Assembly (NCBI GenBank): GCA_017996845.1
Contig: JAGOGF010000009.1
Location: 1 to 49,040 of the forward strand
Source: Butyrivibrio sp.
GTDB taxonomy: Bacteria > Bacillota_A > Clostridia > Lachnospirales > Lachnospiraceae
Direction: 5' to 3'
DNA: 49,040 nt
Within the stretch, counting starts at the first letter, position 1. Each line of letters begins with the position of its first letter. This document shows, piece by piece, positions 9,231-17,670 of the stretch. Under the pieces are notes generated by a model. It was not told the DNA's origin. It ran no database searches and worked only from the letters and a program-made list of their open reading frames with translations. The position numbers and the translations under genes are program-made.

Positions 9231-9296
9231 ATGCCCTGTTCAGTGACTTTTCATCAATAAATTATCTATTTCACTTCATAATGATTTCTATAAAGA

Positions 9297-9325
9297 ATTA
9301 TAAAATCAGCTTCAAAAAAAAGCAA
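9297..9325 (-). promoter_or_regulatory. Probable promoter of pth-mfd operon
   Basis: TATAAT (9302-9297) with a TTGCTT (9325-9320) 17 bases upstream on the minus strand. The -35 box falls inside the 3' arm and T-run of the spoVG terminator. Confidence 0.5.
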
Positions 9326-9349
9326 TCGGAACAATTATGATCCGATTGC
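9314..9349 (-). terminator. Intrinsic terminator after spoVG
   Basis: On the minus strand GCAATCGGA (9349-9341) and TCCGATTGC (9330-9322) form a perfect 9-bp stem with a 10-base loop, followed by eight T. It begins about 11 bases after the spoVG stop. Confidence 0.92.
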
Positions 9350-9359
9350 TTTCCTTTAT

Positions 9360-9662
9360 TCATTCAATTGCCATATCTGCTTCCAACGGTTCCTCCTGTA
9401 CAGAATCCTCCGCTGCCTTCTCATAGCTCTCCAGAATAATCTGCTGCAGCATCTGTCTGGTATGGGAGTTAATCGGGTGCGCAATATCCCGATATTCTCC
9501 GTCTGCCGATTTTTTGCTTGGCATAGCAATGAAAAGACCTTTATCGCCTTCTATCACCTTGATATCATGCACAACAAATTCGTTGTCAAATGTAACTGAT
9601 ACCACTGCCTTCATTTTACCCTGTTTTGCCACTTTTCTTACACGCACATCTGTAATATTCAT
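9360..9662 (-). CDS. spoVG: SpoVG, sporulation and RNA-binding regulator
   Basis: A small conserved regulator, 100 residues, first known for its effect on asymmetric septation and spore cortex in Bacillus and since shown to bind nucleic acids. The family signature is clear: [10 protein letters not shown], then [22 protein letters not shown], then [19 protein letters not shown] and the acidic C-terminal tail. The ATG at 9662 follows a GGGGGG site. It is 35 bases after the glgD stop with no terminator between them, so it may share the glgCD transcript, although a promoter inside glgD (sigma-H controlled in Bacillus) cannot be excluded. A strong terminator follows. Confidence 0.97.
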   Translation of the reverse strand: MNITDVRVRKVAKQGKMKAVVSVTFDNEFVVHDIKVIEGDKGLFIAMPSKKSADGEYRDIAHPINSHTRQMLQQIILESYEKAAEDSVQEEPLEADMAIE

Positions 9663-9697
9663 ATTTACCCCCCACGGTTGTACGTACTGCGTGTAGC

Positions 9698-10816
9698 TTA
9701 AATTACGTACCGCTCATTATTTTCTACCACTATCTTGATACCATCATCGCCCTTGTAATAAGAATTTGCCTGAATCGTACCGTGACTTTCCACGATGCAA
9801 TTCTCAATATGTGTATTATCTCCGATATAGACATCATTTAATATAATAGAATTCTTGATAGAGCAGTTATTTCCGATAAAGGATTCTTTAAAAATCAACG
9901 AATCTTCCACCGTTCCATTAATAATACAGCCGCTTGAGATCAAACTGTTTTTAACCTTGACCCCGATGTTATACTTTGCGGGAGGAAGATCAATGACTTT
10001 CGTACAAATATTGGGATAATCACAGAAAAAATACTGTCTGACTTCCGGTTTCAGGAAATCCATATTCGTATGAAAATAATCTTCTATTGTCGCAATGTTA
10101 CTCCAGTAATTTTTAATCTTATACCCATATATCCGTTTCATATCCTTATATCGAACAAGAATATCCCTTACAAAATCAAAACGTTCTTCCGCTTCTGCCT
10201 TTTCAATCAGTTCGATCAATTGGCGTCTGCGTATTACATACACACCGCAGGATATCGTGTTTGATCTGGCAACAACCGGTTTTTCTTCAAATTCCTCTAT
10301 TCTGCTTTCTTCGTTCATCCGAATTGTGCCAAAACGGTCTGTATTCACATCCGCAGACATTTCCTTGCATACCACCGTAATATCAGCCTGCTTATTAATA
10401 TGATATTCCAATAACTTGTTATAATCCATCTTATATACACAATCCCCCGATGTAATAATCACATAAGGTTCATGGCACTGTTTCAGGAAATCAAGGTTTT
10501 GCCCGATTGCATCCGCTGTTCCGCGATACCAACGGTTACTGTTAGCCGTTTGTGCCGGAGTGAAAATAAACATTCCGCCCTGTTTTCTTCCAAAATCCCA
10601 CCATTTTGAAGAACTGAGATGTTCATTCAGGCTTCCAGCATTATATTGTGTAAAAACAGCTACTGTCTGAATATGCGAATTAGACATATTGCTAAGTGCA
10701 AAATCTATGCTGCGATATAAGCCTGCCACAGGCATTGCACACACCGCTCTTTTTGCTGACAGTTCCTGCATTCTGTTACTGTTACCACCTGCCAGAATAA
10801 TACCAATTGCTCTCAT
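9698..10816 (-). CDS. glgD: Glucose-1-phosphate adenylyltransferase subunit GlgD
   Basis: The regulatory-type second subunit of ADP-glucose pyrophosphorylase, which makes ADP-glucose for glycogen synthesis. The 372 residues begin with a nucleotidyltransferase domain ([16 protein letters not shown]). The Gly-rich loop is less perfect than the GGxGxRL of GlgC, as is usual for GlgD, which has reduced or no catalytic activity alone. The C-terminus is a left-handed beta helix with hexapeptide repeats ([26 protein letters not shown]). Its start codon overlaps the glgC stop by one base (TGATG), which indicates translational coupling and a heteromeric enzyme. Confidence 0.95.
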   Translation of the reverse strand: MRAIGIILAGGNSNRMQELSAKRAVCAMPVAGLYRSIDFALSNMSNSHIQTVAVFTQYNAGSLNEHLSSSKWWDFGRKQGGMFIFTPAQTANSNRWYRGTADAIGQNLDFLKQCHEPYVIITSGDCVYKMDYNKLLEYHINKQADITVVCKEMSADVNTDRFGTIRMNEESRIEEFEEKPVVARSNTISCGVYVIRRRQLIELIEKAEAEERFDFVRDILVRYKDMKRIYGYKIKNYWSNIATIEDYFHTNMDFLKPEVRQYFFCDYPNICTKVIDLPPAKYNIGVKVKNSLISSGCIINGTVEDSLIFKESFIGNNCSIKNSIILNDVYIGDNTHIENCIVESHGTIQANSYYKGDDGIKIVVENNERYVI

Positions 10817-12087
10817 CAGCGCTCACCTGCCTTGTCTAAAGTGCTGCCGCTTTCCAGCTGATCACCTGGATAATCTTTCAACGTGGTAATTCCGGATACA
10901 ACAGTATTTTTTCCAATTGTTACACCTTTGGGAATAACTGAATTCTCTCCAATCGTACATAACCCATCTCTGTAAATATCTGGTCTGGTTTCATTTTCCT
11001 TTTCTTCTCCTGCACCAAGTGAAACATGATCACCAATGAGAACTTTCTCGGCAACAATTGCCTTTTCAAGATTGCAATACTCTCCAATCTTGGTTCCCTT
11101 CATAATAATTGAATGTCTTACAACCGTACCTTTTCCGATTGTAACGCCACATCCGATTACGGAATCATAGACTTCTCCAAAAATTTCAGAGCCCTCTCCA
11201 ATAATGCTTCGCTCAATTGCACTTTCATTTCCCAGATATTGCGGTGGCTGTATATCATTCTTGGTATAGATTTTCCAATATTCCTCATAAAGATTAAACT
11301 CAGGAACGATGTCTATCAATTCCATGTTTGCTTCCCAGTAAGATGTAAGCGTTCCAACATCCTTCCAGTATCCATCAAATTCATATGCATAAAGGCTGTT
11401 TCCATGCTCCTTGCAATATGGAATAATATGTTTGCCAAAATCCAGTCCCGGCTGGTCTTTATTGGTAATCAAAGCCTCTTTAAGTGCTTCCCATGAAAAA
11501 ATATAGATTCCCATTGAGGCAAGATTACTGCGTGGATTTTCAGGTTTTTCTTCAAAATCCGTTATTTTTTTCTTATCATCCGTAATCATAATCCCAAATC
11601 GCTTTGCCTCTTCCATTGGTACCGGCATGACCGCAATGGTTACATCTGCATTACAGGCCTTATGAAAATCAAGCATTGTTTCATAATCCATTTTATAAAT
11701 ATGATCTCCGGAAAGAATCAGCACATAATCAGGATGGTAGTTTTCCATATATTCCAGATTCTGATATATGGCATTTGCGGTTCCGCTGTACCACTCCGTA
11801 TTTACGCCATTTTCATATGGCGGAAGGATGGAAACCCCACCTATATTTCGGTCAAGATCCCAGGGAATTCCGATTCCTATGTGTGAATTCAGTTTCAGCG
11901 GACAATACTGCGTCAGAACTCCAACCGTATCTACCCCTGAATTAATGCAATTGCTGAGTGGGAAATCAATGATCCTGTACTTTCCCCCAAACGATACTGC
12001 CGGTTTTGCCATTTTTGCAGTCAGCACGCCGAGTCTGCTGCCTTGTCCTCCAGCCAGCAGCATGGCTATCATTTCCTTTTTAATCAT
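10816..12087 (-). CDS. glgC: Glucose-1-phosphate adenylyltransferase GlgC
   Basis: The catalytic subunit of ADP-glucose pyrophosphorylase: ATP plus glucose-1-phosphate gives ADP-glucose and PPi, the committed step of glycogen synthesis. The product from the ATG at 12087 has 423 residues. The canonical ATP loop ([15 protein letters not shown]) comes first, then [20 protein letters not shown], the catalytic Asp region [11 protein letters not shown] and the glucose-1-P site [10 protein letters not shown]-terminal beta-helix closes the protein. The chosen start has a GAGGTGG site eight bases upstream; a start at 12126 would add 13 residues not typical of the family. A probable promoter lies at 12214-12242. 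The genes glgD and probably spoVG follow. Confidence 0.97.
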   Translation of the reverse strand: MIKKEMIAMLLAGGQGSRLGVLTAKMAKPAVSFGGKYRIIDFPLSNCINSGVDTVGVLTQYCPLKLNSHIGIGIPWDLDRNIGGVSILPPYENGVNTEWYSGTANAIYQNLEYMENYHPDYVLILSGDHIYKMDYETMLDFHKACNADVTIAVMPVPMEEAKRFGIMITDDKKKITDFEEKPENPRSNLASMGIYIFSWEALKEALITNKDQPGLDFGKHIIPYCKEHGNSLYAYEFDGYWKDVGTLTSYWEANMELIDIVPEFNLYEEYWKIYTKNDIQPPQYLGNESAIERSIIGEGSEIFGEVYDSVIGCGVTIGKGTVVRHSIIMKGTKIGEYCNLEKAIVAEKVLIGDHVSLGAGEEKENETRPDIYRDGLCTIGENSVIPKGVTIGKNTVVSGITTLKDYPGDQLESGSTLDKAGER

Positions 12088-12213
12088 TTTGCCACCTCGT
12101 TGTATGATATCATTCTGGTCTTCCATAACATGACAGCAGCTTCCTCTTTACTTCCATCATGTTTTCCGATGCCTTGCACCTCCAGGAAATGAATAAAATG
12201 ATTCCCTGCAAAT

Positions 12214-12242
12214 AGTATATCACATCCAAAATATTATGGAAA
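12214..12242 (-). promoter_or_regulatory. Probable promoter of glgC-glgD
   Basis: TATACT (12219-12214) preceded after 17 bases by the weak -35 TTTCCA (12242-12237) on the minus strand, about 120 bases before glgC. The rest of the 427-base divergent interval 12088-12514 holds no credible ORF. Confidence 0.5.
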
Positions 12243-12385
12243 CGAGAATTGATAGAATTCACTAATTTTTTGTCGCATATTCTGTTATTTATCTACAACT
12301 ATTTCAGACAAACATAAATTAATTTTATACGTTATACACTATTTTCCATTGCTTTTTCTTATTTTTTACTACAATTTTTAACATT

Positions 12386-12415
12386 TTGACATTGTAAGCT
12401 TACGTGCTATATAAT
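12386..12415 (+). promoter_or_regulatory. Sigma-A promoter of murC
   Basis: Consensus TTGACA (12386-12391) and TATAAT (12410-12415), separated by 18 bases, about 100 bases before the murC start. Confidence 0.75.
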
Positions 12416-12514
12416 CTATAGGACTTGTCACTTGCATTTATAAAGGAAGTTATACTCAGGTCGTACCATTACCATAACCATTTCCTTATTAATAATAAAT
12501 TATTTGGAGGCATT

Positions 12515-13900
12515 ATGTATCAGATTGATTTTCAGAGTCCTGTTCACATCTATTTCATTGGGATAGGCGGAATTTCCATGAGTGGAATTGCCCAGATTCT
12601 GCAAAACAGGGGCTTTCAGATTTCCGGTTCGGATTCCAAACATTCTGCAATGACAGAAGCGCTTGAAGCACTTGGCATTCATATTTTTTATGGTCAAAAG
12701 GCTGAAAACATCACGGATTCTTCCCACATTGATGCAGTTGTGTATACCAGCGCTATTCATCCTGACAATCCGGAATATGCTGCAGCACTGGCTTCAGGAA
12801 TTCCTATGCTCACAAGAGCGCAGCTTCTTGGACAGATCATGCGTTACTTTAAAATACCGATCGCAATCAGCGGTACGCATGGTAAAACTACTACAACCTC
12901 AATGATATCAAAAATACTGTTGGAAGCAGGTACCGATCCGACGCTTTCCATCGGTGGCGTCTTTAAAGACATCAACGGGAATACCCGAATCGGCCATTCT
13001 GATTTTTTTGTTGCAGAAGCCTGTGAATACACCAATAGTTTTCTGAGTCTTTTCCCCAAAATAGGCGTTGTTCTGGACATTGATGCCGATCATCTTGATT
13101 TTTTCAAAGATCTTGCCGATATCCGTCATTCTTTTCATACCTTCTGCAAGCTCGTGCCGGACGATGGTGCACTTGTCATAAACGGAGAAATTGAGCATCT
13201 TGAAGAAATCACCGAAAGCGTCAAGGGGCGTATCATTACTTACGGAATGGATTCTTCCAACGATTATTACGCAACCGACATCGCATATGATACCTTTGCA
13301 AATGCTTCTTTTATGCTGCATCGCAAAAACGGTGAAAACTGCCGCATTACTTTGCACGTTCCCGGTGAACATAATATTTACAATGCCATGGCTGCTATTG
13401 CCGTTGCTGATCTGGTACATATTGAAGAAAAATTTATCATAGCCGCGCTTCTGCATTTTACCGGTACAAACCGTCGTTTTGAATATAAGGGGGAAGTGGA
13501 TGGCGTTACCATCGTTGATGATTATGCACATCATCCTACCGAAATAACCGCTACCCTCAAAGCTGCTTCCAATTATCCGCATCAGTCTCTCTGGTGTGTA
13601 TTTCAGCCTCACACCTATACCAGAACAAAAGCACTTCTTCCTGAATTTGCCGAAGCACTTTCGCATGCAGATCATATTGTTCTGGCAGACATTTTTGCCG
13701 CACGTGAAACGGATCATCTGGGCATCAGTTCACGTACTTTACAGGAGGAAATACGTAAACTCGGACATGACTGTTACTACTTTCCGTCGTTTAATGAAAT
13801 TGAAAAATTTCTTTTGCAAAATTGCACGAAGGGAGATTTGTTGATAACTATGGGAGCCGGTGATGTCGTAAAAATAGGCGATGAATTGCTGGGAAAATAA
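12515..13900 (+). CDS. murC: UDP-N-acetylmuramate--L-alanine ligase MurC
   Basis: Adds L-alanine to UDP-MurNAc, the first amino acid of the peptidoglycan stem peptide, with ATP hydrolysis in the cytoplasm. The 461 residues contain the N-terminal dinucleotide-like loop HIYFIGIGGISMSGIA, the ATP loop SGTHGKTTTTS (119-129), the central EACEY segment, and the C-terminal DDYAHHPTEI motif diagnostic of MurC. A GGAGG site lies five bases before the ATG at 12515; upstream codons from 12425 run through the promoter leader and are not coding. It is followed by a strong terminator, so it is probably transcribed alone. Confidence 0.98.
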   Translation: MYQIDFQSPVHIYFIGIGGISMSGIAQILQNRGFQISGSDSKHSAMTEALEALGIHIFYGQKAENITDSSHIDAVVYTSAIHPDNPEYAAALASGIPMLTRAQLLGQIMRYFKIPIAISGTHGKTTTTSMISKILLEAGTDPTLSIGGVFKDINGNTRIGHSDFFVAEACEYTNSFLSLFPKIGVVLDIDADHLDFFKDLADIRHSFHTFCKLVPDDGALVINGEIEHLEEITESVKGRIITYGMDSSNDYYATDIAYDTFANASFMLHRKNGENCRITLHVPGEHNIYNAMAAIAVADLVHIEEKFIIAALLHFTGTNRRFEYKGEVDGVTIVDDYAHHPTEITATLKAASNYPHQSLWCVFQPHTYTRTKALLPEFAEALSHADHIVLADIFAARETDHLGISSRTLQEEIRKLGHDCYYFPSFNEIEKFLLQNCTKGDLLITMGAGDVVKIGDELLGK

Positions 13901-13903
13901 TTC

Positions 13904-14051
13904 TTTTCCACTTTTTCCACGTTTTAAACTTATTTTCAGGTCTTCCTGAAAGTGGATAACAACCGTTACAGAAACTGGTGTAAAGACCGACTGTAACGGT
14001 TTTTTTATTCTTATTTTTTTTATTCCGTCCACAAAATCCACATTTTCCACA
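13904..14051 (+). other. Cluster of DnaA-box-like 9-mers
   Basis: This 148-base stretch holds TTTTCCACT (13904-13912), TTTTCCACG (13913-13921), TTATCCACT on the minus strand (13959-13951) and TTTTCCACA (14043-14051). The last fits the relaxed DnaA box TTWTNCACA exactly and the others differ from it by one base at the last position. Two weaker TCCACA copies lie at about 14027-14042. The location before DNA-replication genes is suggestive, but the AT-rich background makes chance matches likely. Confidence 0.35.
13962..14007 (+). terminator. Intrinsic terminator after murC
   Basis: ACCGTTACAG (13962-13971) and CTGTAACGGT (13991-14000) form a perfect 10-bp stem with a 19-base loop, followed by a T-run. 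Confidence 0.88.
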
Positions 14052-14132
14052 AGCACTGCAAAGTCCGCAAAGCCGCTCTGGTTGTGCGTTTTTCTCAGCA
14101 TTTTTTCTATATCATTTTAAAAATTCATATGC

Positions 14133-14196
14133 TATAATCTCAAATGTTCGATGCATACGGGCTTTTTCCAGCCAGGGAAGCCGGATTTCCGTACGC
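14133..14196 (+). promoter_or_regulatory. -10 box and structured leader of the DnaD gene
   Basis: A TATAAT at 14133-14138 has no clear -35 box. It is followed by a nested hairpin: GCATACGG (14153-14160) pairs with CCGTACGC (14189-14196, one mismatch), enclosing a second stem between GCTT (14161-14164) and AAGC (14178-14181). No T-run follows. The start codon is 31 bases further on. Confidence 0.4.
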
Positions 14197-14227
14197 ACAC
14201 ATTCAGGATAAAGACAGGTGAAACATT

Positions 14228-15286
14228 ATGATGGGGAGAGTTACTATTAACTATGGTTCCGGGGAGACCACAACTGCCGTCTCTAATATTTTTATTGATG
14301 AATATCTGGGCAATGCAAATGACGCACAGATTAAGGTATATTTATACCTTCTTCGCATGATGAGTGCCAATCTGCCTACCAGTGTCTCTGATATTGCCGA
14401 CAAGTTTAATCATACAGAAAAAGATGTCATGCGAGCACTGCGTTACTGGGAAAAGCAGGGTCTGATCAGTCTGGAATATGATGGTGCGCGTCATATGACT
14501 GGAATTCACATGGAAGATGTTCCGGGATCATCAGAACCTGATTCTTCAGAAGATACTGCCCCTGTAAAACATTTTCCCACGCGTGCGGAAACCATTTCTG
14601 CTCCTGCCACCGATTCTGTACCTGAAAAACCGAATTATTCAGCCAAACAGCTGCAGAATTTTCGTCAGGACGAGCATTGTTCTCAGCTTCTGTATATTGC
14701 TGAGCAGTATTTTGGCAGGACACTTAGTGTAGTCGAAATGCGTACAATTTTATATATTCACAATGAATTGCAATTTTCAGATGATCTGTTGGATTATCTG
14801 ATGCAATATTGTATTGAACATGAAAAGACCGATTTCCGTTATATGGAAAAAGTTGCAATTGAATGGGATCGTGATGGCATTAAAACTTCAAAGCAGGCAA
14901 AGAGCCGCTCTGGAAAATATGATAAGAGAATTTATGTTGTCATGAAGTCTTTGGGTATGGATAATGCTCCGACAGATAAAGAAGTAGGATTTATCAGTAA
15001 ATGGCTTGAAGAATATGATTTCTCGATGGATATCATACAGGAAGCATGTGACCGTACGGTTTTATCTACGCAGAAGAACCGTCTTCGGTATGCTGATGGC
15101 ATTCTGAGAAACTGGCGTGATCATGGTGTGCAGGACAAAAAAGATATTGCACGTCTGGATAGTGTGCATTCTGCCCCACAGGCTGCGCAAACTGCGCGTT
15201 CCGGCAACGGAAAAAATTCCTTTAATCAGTTTCAGCAAAATGATTATGATTTTGATGCATTGGAAAAACAGCTTTTGAAAAACTGA
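14228..15286 (+). CDS. DnaD domain replication initiation protein
   Basis: A primosome-type protein expected to help load the replicative helicase at oriC or at restarted forks. The 352 residues have an N-terminal winged-helix part (IKVYLYLLRMMSANLPTSVSDIADKFNHTEKDVMRALRYW is the recognition region, residues 37-80), a variable Ser/Pro/Glu linker, and a C-terminal DnaD/DnaB2-type helical domain (about 215-300, with YDFSMDIIQEACDRTV and YADGILRNW). The last part is polar. The ATG at 14228 follows AGGTG by eight bases; a second ATG is adjacent. It lies 49 bases before the DnaC-like gene, the partner with which DnaD-like proteins act. Confidence 0.88.
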   Translation: MMGRVTINYGSGETTTAVSNIFIDEYLGNANDAQIKVYLYLLRMMSANLPTSVSDIADKFNHTEKDVMRALRYWEKQGLISLEYDGARHMTGIHMEDVPGSSEPDSSEDTAPVKHFPTRAETISAPATDSVPEKPNYSAKQLQNFRQDEHCSQLLYIAEQYFGRTLSVVEMRTILYIHNELQFSDDLLDYLMQYCIEHEKTDFRYMEKVAIEWDRDGIKTSKQAKSRSGKYDKRIYVVMKSLGMDNAPTDKEVGFISKWLEEYDFSMDIIQEACDRTVLSTQKNRLRYADGILRNWRDHGVQDKKDIARLDSVHSAPQAAQTARSGNGKNSFNQFQQNDYDFDALEKQLLKN

Positions 15287-15335
15287 TCTGCATATTCTGT
15301 AAAAGCATGCGCTATCTGCGCGGAGAGGAATTACT

Positions 15336-16301
15336 TTGGCACTGACAAATGCACAATATGATGCCATTATGCATCGATATGAAGTCAAACAGCAAAAAAG
15401 CCGCGATGAAGCTGCCAGGCATTTAGCTTATGTCTATGCACATATTCCTGGATATCGTGATCTTGATCAGTCGACTTCTGATATCAGTGTATCTTTTGGT
15501 ATGAAACTGTTAAACGGAGAAATTGAGGATCGCAACTGGTTAAAGCGCAGATTATCAGAAGTTGCAAATCAGAAAATGCTTTTGCTTCAGGAAAGTGGTT
15601 TATCCTCCGATTATCTTGAACCGCATTTTCAGTGTCCTGACTGCCATGACACCGGATATATCGGTAATGAAAAATGTCATTGTTTTCGGCAGGAAATCAT
15701 CAATCTTCTATATTCACAATCTAATCTGGAAATTCTTTCTGCCAATAATAATTTTACGGTTTTATCAGAACGTTATTATCAGGGAGAAGATCTGAATCAT
15801 TTTCGCGGCGCAGTCAGTGCCTGTAAGGATTTCATTAATAATTTTAATTCTGTCTACCAAAATATATTCTTTTATGGTACAGTAGGAACCGGAAAATCTT
15901 TTCTTTCCATTTGTGTTGCAAAAGAGCTGTTGGATCTTGGTCATTCTGTCGTATATTTCAGCGCCACAGATCTTTTCAAACGGTTATCTGAAATTTCTTT
16001 TGATTACCATAGTAAAGACGAATTGCAAAGTCTTCACGACAATTTGTATAATTGTGAATTGCTAATCATTGATGATCTGGGAACCGAGTTAACAAATTCT
16101 TTTGTCACTTCTCAGCTTTTTGCATGTCTGAATGAGCGTTATATTAAGCATCATGCAACTGTTGTATCAACCAATCTTTCACTTGAAGATCTCCGAAACC
16201 GCTATTCGGATCGTATTTTTTCCAGAATAACAAGCAATTTCATGCTGATTAAATTAACCGGTCCGGATATTCGCTTATATAAAAAGAGTCATCAGTCCTG
16301 A
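15336..16301 (+). CDS. DnaC/DnaI-like helicase loader ATPase
   Basis: An AAA+ ATPase of the DnaC/IstB type that places the replicative helicase on DNA. The 321 residues contain an N-terminal helical part, a zinc-binding cluster (C100, C103, C114, C116, in CPDCHDTGY and KCHCF), Walker A GTVGTGKS at 181-188, Walker B LLIIDD at 242-247 followed by LGTE, sensor-1 VSTN, and a final SRITSNF arginine region. The start is TTG at 15336, preceded by a GGAGAGG site. It follows the DnaD gene closely and is probably its operon partner. It is not a transposon IstB, because the zinc-binding N-terminus and context match chromosomal loaders. Confidence 0.9.
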   Translation: MALTNAQYDAIMHRYEVKQQKSRDEAARHLAYVYAHIPGYRDLDQSTSDISVSFGMKLLNGEIEDRNWLKRRLSEVANQKMLLLQESGLSSDYLEPHFQCPDCHDTGYIGNEKCHCFRQEIINLLYSQSNLEILSANNNFTVLSERYYQGEDLNHFRGAVSACKDFINNFNSVYQNIFFYGTVGTGKSFLSICVAKELLDLGHSVVYFSATDLFKRLSEISFDYHSKDELQSLHDNLYNCELLIIDDLGTELTNSFVTSQLFACLNERYIKHHATVVSTNLSLEDLRNRYSDRIFSRITSNFMLIKLTGPDIRLYKKSHQS

Positions 16302-16386
16302 TACCTCGATTCTTTCAAAGTGTCCAACCATGCACTTTGTAGATATATGAACTTTGTCAAAGAACAGAAAGTGAGGAGTTTTTTTC

Positions 16387-17577
16387 ATGCCAAGAAGAGA
16401 AGAAAAGAGAGATCTGGAAACAATACCGGTAGGTTCACTTGGTATTATTCCTTTAAAAGGGTGCAGCTCTCTCGGAGAGAAAGTGGACTATTACCTCGTA
16501 AAATGGAGAGCGGAACGTGAAAATGAGCACAAGGGAAGTCTTGCATTTACAGGATATGAACGTCCATCCTACCTTTTGGGTGCAGATGTACCGCGTTTTG
16601 GAAGCGGTGAAGCAAAAGGTGTAATCAAAGAATCTGTTCGTGGTGACGATCTGTATCTCATGGTCGATGTAGCCAATTATAGTCTGACATATTCTCTTTT
16701 CGGCAAGGAAAACCATATGTCTCCGGATGATCACTATCAGGATTTGAAACGTATTATTGCCGCTGTCGGCGGAAAAGCAAGACGAATCACTGTCATTATG
16801 CCTTTTCTGTATGAAAGCAGACAGCATAAAAGAAGTGGCCGTGAATCTCTCGACTGTGCGATTGCATTACAGGAACTGGTAAATATGGGTGTTGATAACA
16901 TCATTACCTTTGATGCACATGATCCCCGCGTACAAAATGCTATTCCGCTGCACGGATTTGAGACCGTCCGTACTACTTATCAGTTTATTAAGGCTCTTTT
17001 GCATAACGTAAATGATCTTCAGATTGATTCCGAGCATATGATGGTTATCAGTCCCGATGAAGGCGGTATGAGTCGTGCCATTTATCTTGCCAGCGTTCTT
17101 GGACTTGATGTAGGTATGTTCTATAAACGTCGTGATTATACCCAGGTCGTTGATGGCAGGAATCCGATCCTTTCACATGAATTTCTGGGAACCTCAGTTG
17201 AAGGCAAATCCGTTATTATTGTAGACGACATGATTTCTTCCGGTGAAAGCATGCTGGATGTAGCCGCTGCATTAAAGGAACGAAAGGCATCCAGAATTTA
17301 TGTTTTCTCTACTTTCGGATTATTTACCGGTGGTCTTGAAAAGTTTGATCATGCCTATGAAAATGGCATTATTGACCGCATTCTGACTACGAATCTGATC
17401 TATCAAACTCCTGAACTTCTTTCTCGCGAATGGTATATCAGCTGTGATATGAGTAAATATGTTGCTTACTTGATTGATACACTTAATCATGATGCTTCCA
17501 TAAGTGATTTGCTTAATCCCGTTGAGCGTATCCAGCACATTGTGACAAAATATAAAAATGGTGAACTGAATAAATAA
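16387..17577 (+). CDS. prs: Ribose-phosphate pyrophosphokinase (long form)
   Basis: Makes PRPP from ribose-5-phosphate and ATP, feeding nucleotide, His and Trp synthesis. The protein is 396 residues against about 315 for classical PrsA. The extra length includes a basic N-terminal extension and an insert before DVPRFGSGEAKG. Core motifs remain: VIKESVRGDDLYLM, the RQHKR ATP/metal segment, TFDAHDPRVQ with the metal-binding His, the KRRDYTQV flexible loop, and the PRPP loop VIIVDDMISSGESM. The ATG at 16387 follows GAGGAG. The gene ends at a strong bidirectional terminator. Substitutions relative to PrsA suggest altered allosteric control, but the catalytic residues seem intact. Confidence 0.9.
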   Translation: MPRREEKRDLETIPVGSLGIIPLKGCSSLGEKVDYYLVKWRAERENEHKGSLAFTGYERPSYLLGADVPRFGSGEAKGVIKESVRGDDLYLMVDVANYSLTYSLFGKENHMSPDDHYQDLKRIIAAVGGKARRITVIMPFLYESRQHKRSGRESLDCAIALQELVNMGVDNIITFDAHDPRVQNAIPLHGFETVRTTYQFIKALLHNVNDLQIDSEHMMVISPDEGGMSRAIYLASVLGLDVGMFYKRRDYTQVVDGRNPILSHEFLGTSVEGKSVIIVDDMISSGESMLDVAAALKERKASRIYVFSTFGLFTGGLEKFDHAYENGIIDRILTTNLIYQTPELLSREWYISCDMSKYVAYLIDTLNHDASISDLLNPVERIQHIVTKYKNGELNK

Positions 17578-17633
17578 ATGAAATGTTGATGTTATGAGAT
17601 TATAATAAAAAATTATGTGTTTAAAAAAAGAAG

Positions 17634-17668
17634 CACCGGATGACTGTAACAATCATCCGGTGTTTCTT
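17634..17668. terminator. Bidirectional terminator between prs and lacZ
   Basis: CACCGGATGA (17634-17643) and TCATCCGGTG (17653-17662) form a perfect 10-bp stem with a 9-base loop. TTTCTTTTTT follows on the plus strand and CTTCTTTTTTT on the minus strand, so it can end both converging transcripts. Confidence 0.9.
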
Positions 17669-17670
17669 TT

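Noticed and set aside
12908..13717. 269-residue minus-strand ORF inside murC
   Set aside because: It lies fully within a well-conserved murC; no ribosome site and no recognisable domain.
13901..14227. Chromosomal origin of replication
   Set aside because: There is no dnaA, dnaN or rpmH nearby, and only a few imperfect boxes; kept only as a DnaA-box-like cluster.
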